Shown: piece by piece, positions 8,698-10,383 of the stretch
Layout: each line of letters begins with the position of its first letter
Position numbering within the stretch: the first letter of the stretch is position 1
Assembly: GCA_905210905.1 (NCBI GenBank)
Contig: CAJLYQ010000065.1
Location: forward strand, 1 to 10,383
DNA length: 10,383 nt
Reading direction: 5' to 3'
Source of the DNA: an uncultured Christensenella sp.
Lineage (GTDB): Bacteria; Bacillota; Clostridia; Christensenellales; DTU072
Program-made: the position numbers and the translations under genes
The notes under the pieces: model-generated
Databases searched by the model: none
Told to the model about the DNA's origin: nothing
What the model saw: only the letters and a program-made list of their open reading frames with translations

Positions 8698-8733
8698 TAT
8701 CTTTTCGCAAAACCTGTATTTTGCGAAAAGATA
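8698..8733. other. Candidate tyrosine-recombinase core site (difSL-like)
   Basis: A perfect 15-bp inverted repeat: the left arm (8698-8712) reads T then ATCTTTTCGCAAAA, the right arm (8719-8733) reads TTTTGCGAAAAGAT then A, and the centre is the asymmetric hexamer CCTGTA (8713-8718). Arms of at least 11 bp around a 6-bp centre are the layout of Xer/dif core sites, and an asymmetric centre gives such sites their direction. As recalled from memory, the streptococcal/lactococcal difSL has a left arm reading ATCTTT then a CG core then A-rich, and a right arm starting TTTT; about 12 of 14 left-arm positions agree. No T-run follows on either strand, which argues against a terminator. A Xer-type recombinase gene begins 439 bases downstream. 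No second full copy was seen in the window. An operator for a dimeric regulator remains possible. Confidence 0.55.
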
Positions 8734-8786
8734 TAAAACACTTAAAATCACTTTTCTCTTCATTAAATTCGGTAAAAATACGGCTT

Positions 8787-8833
8787 TTTCTCACGATTTT
8801 CCCGTCTTTATTTTTCCTATTCTTTCTCACGAT
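8787..8833 (+). repeat. 11-bp direct repeat TTTCTCACGAT
   Basis: TTTCTCACGAT occurs at 8787-8797 and again at 8823-8833, 36 bases apart start to start. A third CTCAC follows at 8836-8840. The surrounding sequence is pyrimidine-rich, so simple composition may explain part of this. Function unknown. Confidence 0.35.
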
Positions 8834-8850
8834 ATCTCACATAATATTTT

Positions 8851-8865
8851 CCTGTCGTTTTGCGA
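8851..8865 (+). repeat. Partial copy of the recombination-like site (centre plus right arm)
   Basis: CCTGTCGTTTTGCGA (8851-8865) resembles CCTGTATTTTGCGA (8713-8726), the centre and right arm of the palindromic site, differing by CG for A. The matching left arm is absent. It could be an accessory half-site or a decayed copy, or chance. Confidence 0.3.
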
Positions 8866-8946
8866 TTTTCTGAATATACGGATTTTGTTTTTTATATCCC
8901 GTTTCCGTGTTGTAAATAGTATTTCATTCGTTTTAATTTTCATCGT

Positions 8947-8958
8947 ATCTATATAGAT
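8947..8958. repeat. 12-bp perfect palindrome
   Basis: ATCTATATAGAT is fully self-complementary with no spacer. It lies about 180 bases upstream of the recombinase promoter and could be a protein-binding site; AT-rich palindromes of this length also arise by chance. Confidence 0.3.
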
Positions 8959-8962
8959 CGTT

Positions 8963-8986
8963 AAGATAGTGATTGTTCGTTATCTT
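8963..8986. repeat. 10-bp hairpin with TTGT loop
   Basis: AAGATAGTGA (8963-8972) pairs with TCGTTATCTT (8977-8986) as RNA, with eight Watson-Crick pairs, two G-U wobbles and a 4-base loop. No T-run follows directly, so it is not a clear terminator. Confidence 0.35.
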
Positions 8987-9014
8987 CCGCCGGCTGTCTT
9001 TTCGTCGCTAATAC

Positions 9015-9036
9015 CGACCGACGTTAATGTCAGTCG
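9015..9036. repeat. 22-bp imperfect dyad, operator-like
   Basis: CGACCGACGTT (9015-9025) faces AATGTCAGTCG (9026-9036). Nine of eleven positions are complementary; one C/A mismatch and one G/T remain. It is G+C-richer than its surroundings and sits about 100 bases upstream of the recombinase -35. An operator or accessory-protein site is plausible but unproven. Confidence 0.4.
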
Positions 9037-9136
9037 CTTGTTTGTTACTATTTCCCTTTTGTCTTCAATATTCAATTTCAGACGAACCATTCTGAAGTCG
9101 ATATATGCAATATTTGTCGGATTTTCGTTTGTTTTA

Positions 9137-9165
9137 TAGACATTTTCTTTTTCGGGTGTTACAAT
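9137..9165 (+). promoter_or_regulatory. Predicted sigma-A promoter of the recombinase gene
   Basis: TAGACA (9137-9142, 5 of 6 matches to TTGACA) and TACAAT (9160-9165, 5 of 6 to TATAAT) are separated by exactly 17 bases. Seven bases separate the -10 from the ATG at 9173, so the expected transcription start is the A of the ATG or its neighbour. This predicts a leaderless message, in agreement with the lack of any Shine-Dalgarno upstream. Confidence 0.65.
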
Positions 9166-9172
9166 TATTGCA

Positions 9173-10258
9173 ATGGAACAATACGTTAACGAGCGCGATA
9201 AAAAATACCTTAATAAATTACGTGAAGAAGTAATCCCTTCTTTACCGGAGTTTTGCGAAGATTTTTTTATAGGTATTTCGTCGGTTACTACCGTTTTGAC
9301 CAGATATAATTACGGTACCGACTTAATCGCCTTTTTTAATTACCTCGTTTCTCCCGGCGCCGTTTTTGACGGTATGGAGGTTTGCGATATATCGCTTAAT
9401 GACTTAAAACTAATAAAAAGTCGCGATATTGAGCATTTTGTGGACTATATCAGCGGATATTATACCCCTAGCGGCGAATATGTTAAGAATTCCGATAAAG
9501 CAAAAGCGCGTAAACTTAGCGCGGTAAGAAGTCTTTTTAAGTATTTATACACGCATGAACTTATTTCCGAAAACGTAACGACGAAAGTCGCAATGCCTAA
9601 GCCCAGAGAAAAAGAAATAATTCGCCTTGAAAATACCGAAGTTAACGATATGTTCGATTTGCTCGAAACCGGTAACGCGTTCATCAGCGATCAGCAAAAC
9701 GCTTATAACAATAACAATACGAAAATCCGTGACAATGCGATTATTACTCTGCTTTTAGGTACGGGTATTCGTGTAAGCGAACTTGTCGGACTTAACGTGA
9801 ACGACGTAAATTTCGCAAATAAAAGTTTTATCGTGACCCGCAAGGGTGAAAAACGCTCGATACTCTATCTTAACGACGATATTATAGAAGTTTTACAACA
9901 ATATCTCGAGTACCGTAAAGCGCAGTTGACAAAAAAGAAAATCGATCCGTCGACGGTGGACGCATTCTTTTTATCTTTGCAAAACAAACGTATTACCGTT
10001 CGCGCGGTAGAAGTTATGGTGAAAAAATACAGCGAGATAGTCACTCCGCTTAAAAAGATCTCTCCGCATAAACTCAGAAGCACATACGGTACGGCTTTGT
10101 ATAGGCAAACCAACGATATTTACGTTGTTGCGGAAGTGCTTGGACACAAGGACATAAATACCACTAAAAAACACTATGCGGCAATCAGCGAAGACATTAA
10201 AAAGACCGCAGCGGATAAGGTCAATTTCCGAAAAAAGACGGATGAAACCGACGAATGA
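9173..10258 (+). CDS. Xer-type tyrosine recombinase, XerS-like
   Basis: Site-specific recombinase that cuts and rejoins DNA through a 3'-phosphotyrosine. The N-terminal core-binding, SAM-like domain spans roughly 30-150 (with a TRYNYGTDLIAFFNYL helix). The catalytic domain has R200 (GTGIRVSEL), K224 (TRKGEKR), H299 and R302 (PHKLR), H325 (GHKD) and the nucleophile Y335 (KKHY), so it should be active. At 361 residues it is longer than XerC/XerD (about 300). Its segments resemble XerS (about 356 residues), as recalled: FFNYL, the DI-L hinge, TRKG-KR, and VEVMVKKYSE before PHKLR. The start is fixed by an in-frame TAG at 9137-9139 with no other ATG, GTG or TTG before 9173. No ribosome-binding site is visible; translation is probably leaderless. 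Codons more often end in C or T than in mutL. A phage or conjugative-element integrase is an alternative, but no other mobile gene is present. Confidence 0.85.
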   Translation: MEQYVNERDKKYLNKLREEVIPSLPEFCEDFFIGISSVTTVLTRYNYGTDLIAFFNYLVSPGAVFDGMEVCDISLNDLKLIKSRDIEHFVDYISGYYTPSGEYVKNSDKAKARKLSAVRSLFKYLYTHELISENVTTKVAMPKPREKEIIRLENTEVNDMFDLLETGNAFISDQQNAYNNNNTKIRDNAIITLLLGTGIRVSELVGLNVNDVNFANKSFIVTRKGEKRSILYLNDDIIEVLQQYLEYRKAQLTKKKIDPSTVDAFFLSLQNKRITVRAVEVMVKKYSEIVTPLKKISPHKLRSTYGTALYRQTNDIYVVAEVLGHKDINTTKKHYAAISEDIKKTAADKVNFRKKTDETDE

Positions 10259-10383
10259 CCGATTTTCGGCATTTAATCCCATAATCCCCTTTTATTCGAC
10301 ATAATTATTCTAAATTCTACAATAAATAATATTAAAAATCGCCATTATTCATAACTCTTTTATGCGTTTCGTTGACCCGCGAG

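Larger units (their letters stand above)
8734..9136. other. Pyrimidine-rich intergenic stretch upstream of the recombinase
   Basis: About 400 bases with roughly 33% G+C and a strong T bias on the + strand (about 196 T to 92 A over 8741-9170 by hand count). No supported gene was found on either strand. It contains a short direct repeat, a partial copy of one arm of the 8698-8733 site, and a run of dyads between 8947 and 9096. A minus-strand frame is unusually poor in stops but has no believable start. Confidence 0.55.

Noticed and set aside
8698..8733. Palindrome as an intrinsic terminator of the operon.
   Set aside because: The stem is not G+C-rich, no T-run follows on either strand, and it lies more than 420 bases past the last operon gene.
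8605..8763. Minus-strand 52-codon ORF that reads through the palindromic site.
   Set aside because: No ribosome-binding site, no recognisable domain, and the perfect inverted repeat inside it is better explained as a DNA site.
8273..9172. lexA, hfq, tRNA or other structured RNA gene in the 900-base gap.
   Set aside because: No matching protein segments in any frame, no T-loop-like GTTCGA sequence or other recognisable RNA core, and no LexA-type CGAAC...GTTCG box.
8983..9309. Minus-strand frame open for 109 codons, running from inside the recombinase gene into the intergenic region, with coding-like composition in its last third.
   Set aside because: The only ATG (9090) gives 36 residues and has no ribosome-binding site, part of the frame is antisense to the recombinase, and no family was recognised. 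A decayed gene cannot be excluded.
10259..10383. Terminator or second att-like site after the recombinase.
   Set aside because: The last 125 bases are AT-rich and show no stable stem with a T-run and no copy of the 8698-8733 arms.

Overview
The window looks like chromosomal DNA from a Clostridia-like Bacillota, probably an uncultured lineage. The evidence is the gene order miaB-mutS-mutL-miaA followed by a PLP-dependent methionine gamma-lyase-family gene, purine-rich Shine-Dalgarno sequences inside the operon, one TTG start, and a MutL with the endonuclease motifs typical of Gram-positives. The species cannot be named from the sequence.

Layout. Positions 24-8272 hold five genes on the + strand, packed with a 1-base overlap or gaps of 8-10 bases, so almost certainly one operon. 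They are miaB (tRNA A37 methylthiolation), mutS and mutL (DNA mismatch repair), miaA (tRNA A37 prenylation, the step before MiaB) and a methionine gamma-lyase-family enzyme. MiaA and MiaB act in sequence on the same base, with the mismatch-repair pair between them. hfq, which often follows miaA in Clostridia, is absent.

Positions 8273-9172 are a 900-base, AT-rich stretch with no convincing gene. It contains a perfect 15-bp inverted repeat around an asymmetric 6-base centre (8698-8733). This is laid out like a tyrosine-recombinase core site and resembles, from memory, the difSL site of streptococci and lactococci. Several further dyads lie between it and the next gene, and the A/T strand bias reverses across it.

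Positions 9173-10258 encode a complete 361-residue tyrosine recombinase with all catalytic residues. Its length and motif layout resemble XerS, the single-recombinase Xer protein. A good sigma-A-type promoter puts the predicted transcription start at or next to its ATG, and there is no ribosome-binding site, so the message is probably leaderless. miaB, first gene of the operon, shows a similar arrangement.

The most interesting reading is a compact XerS/difSL-like chromosome-dimer resolution locus outside the streptococci, possibly marking the replication terminus. This is an inference from one window and needs whole-genome skew and homology searches.
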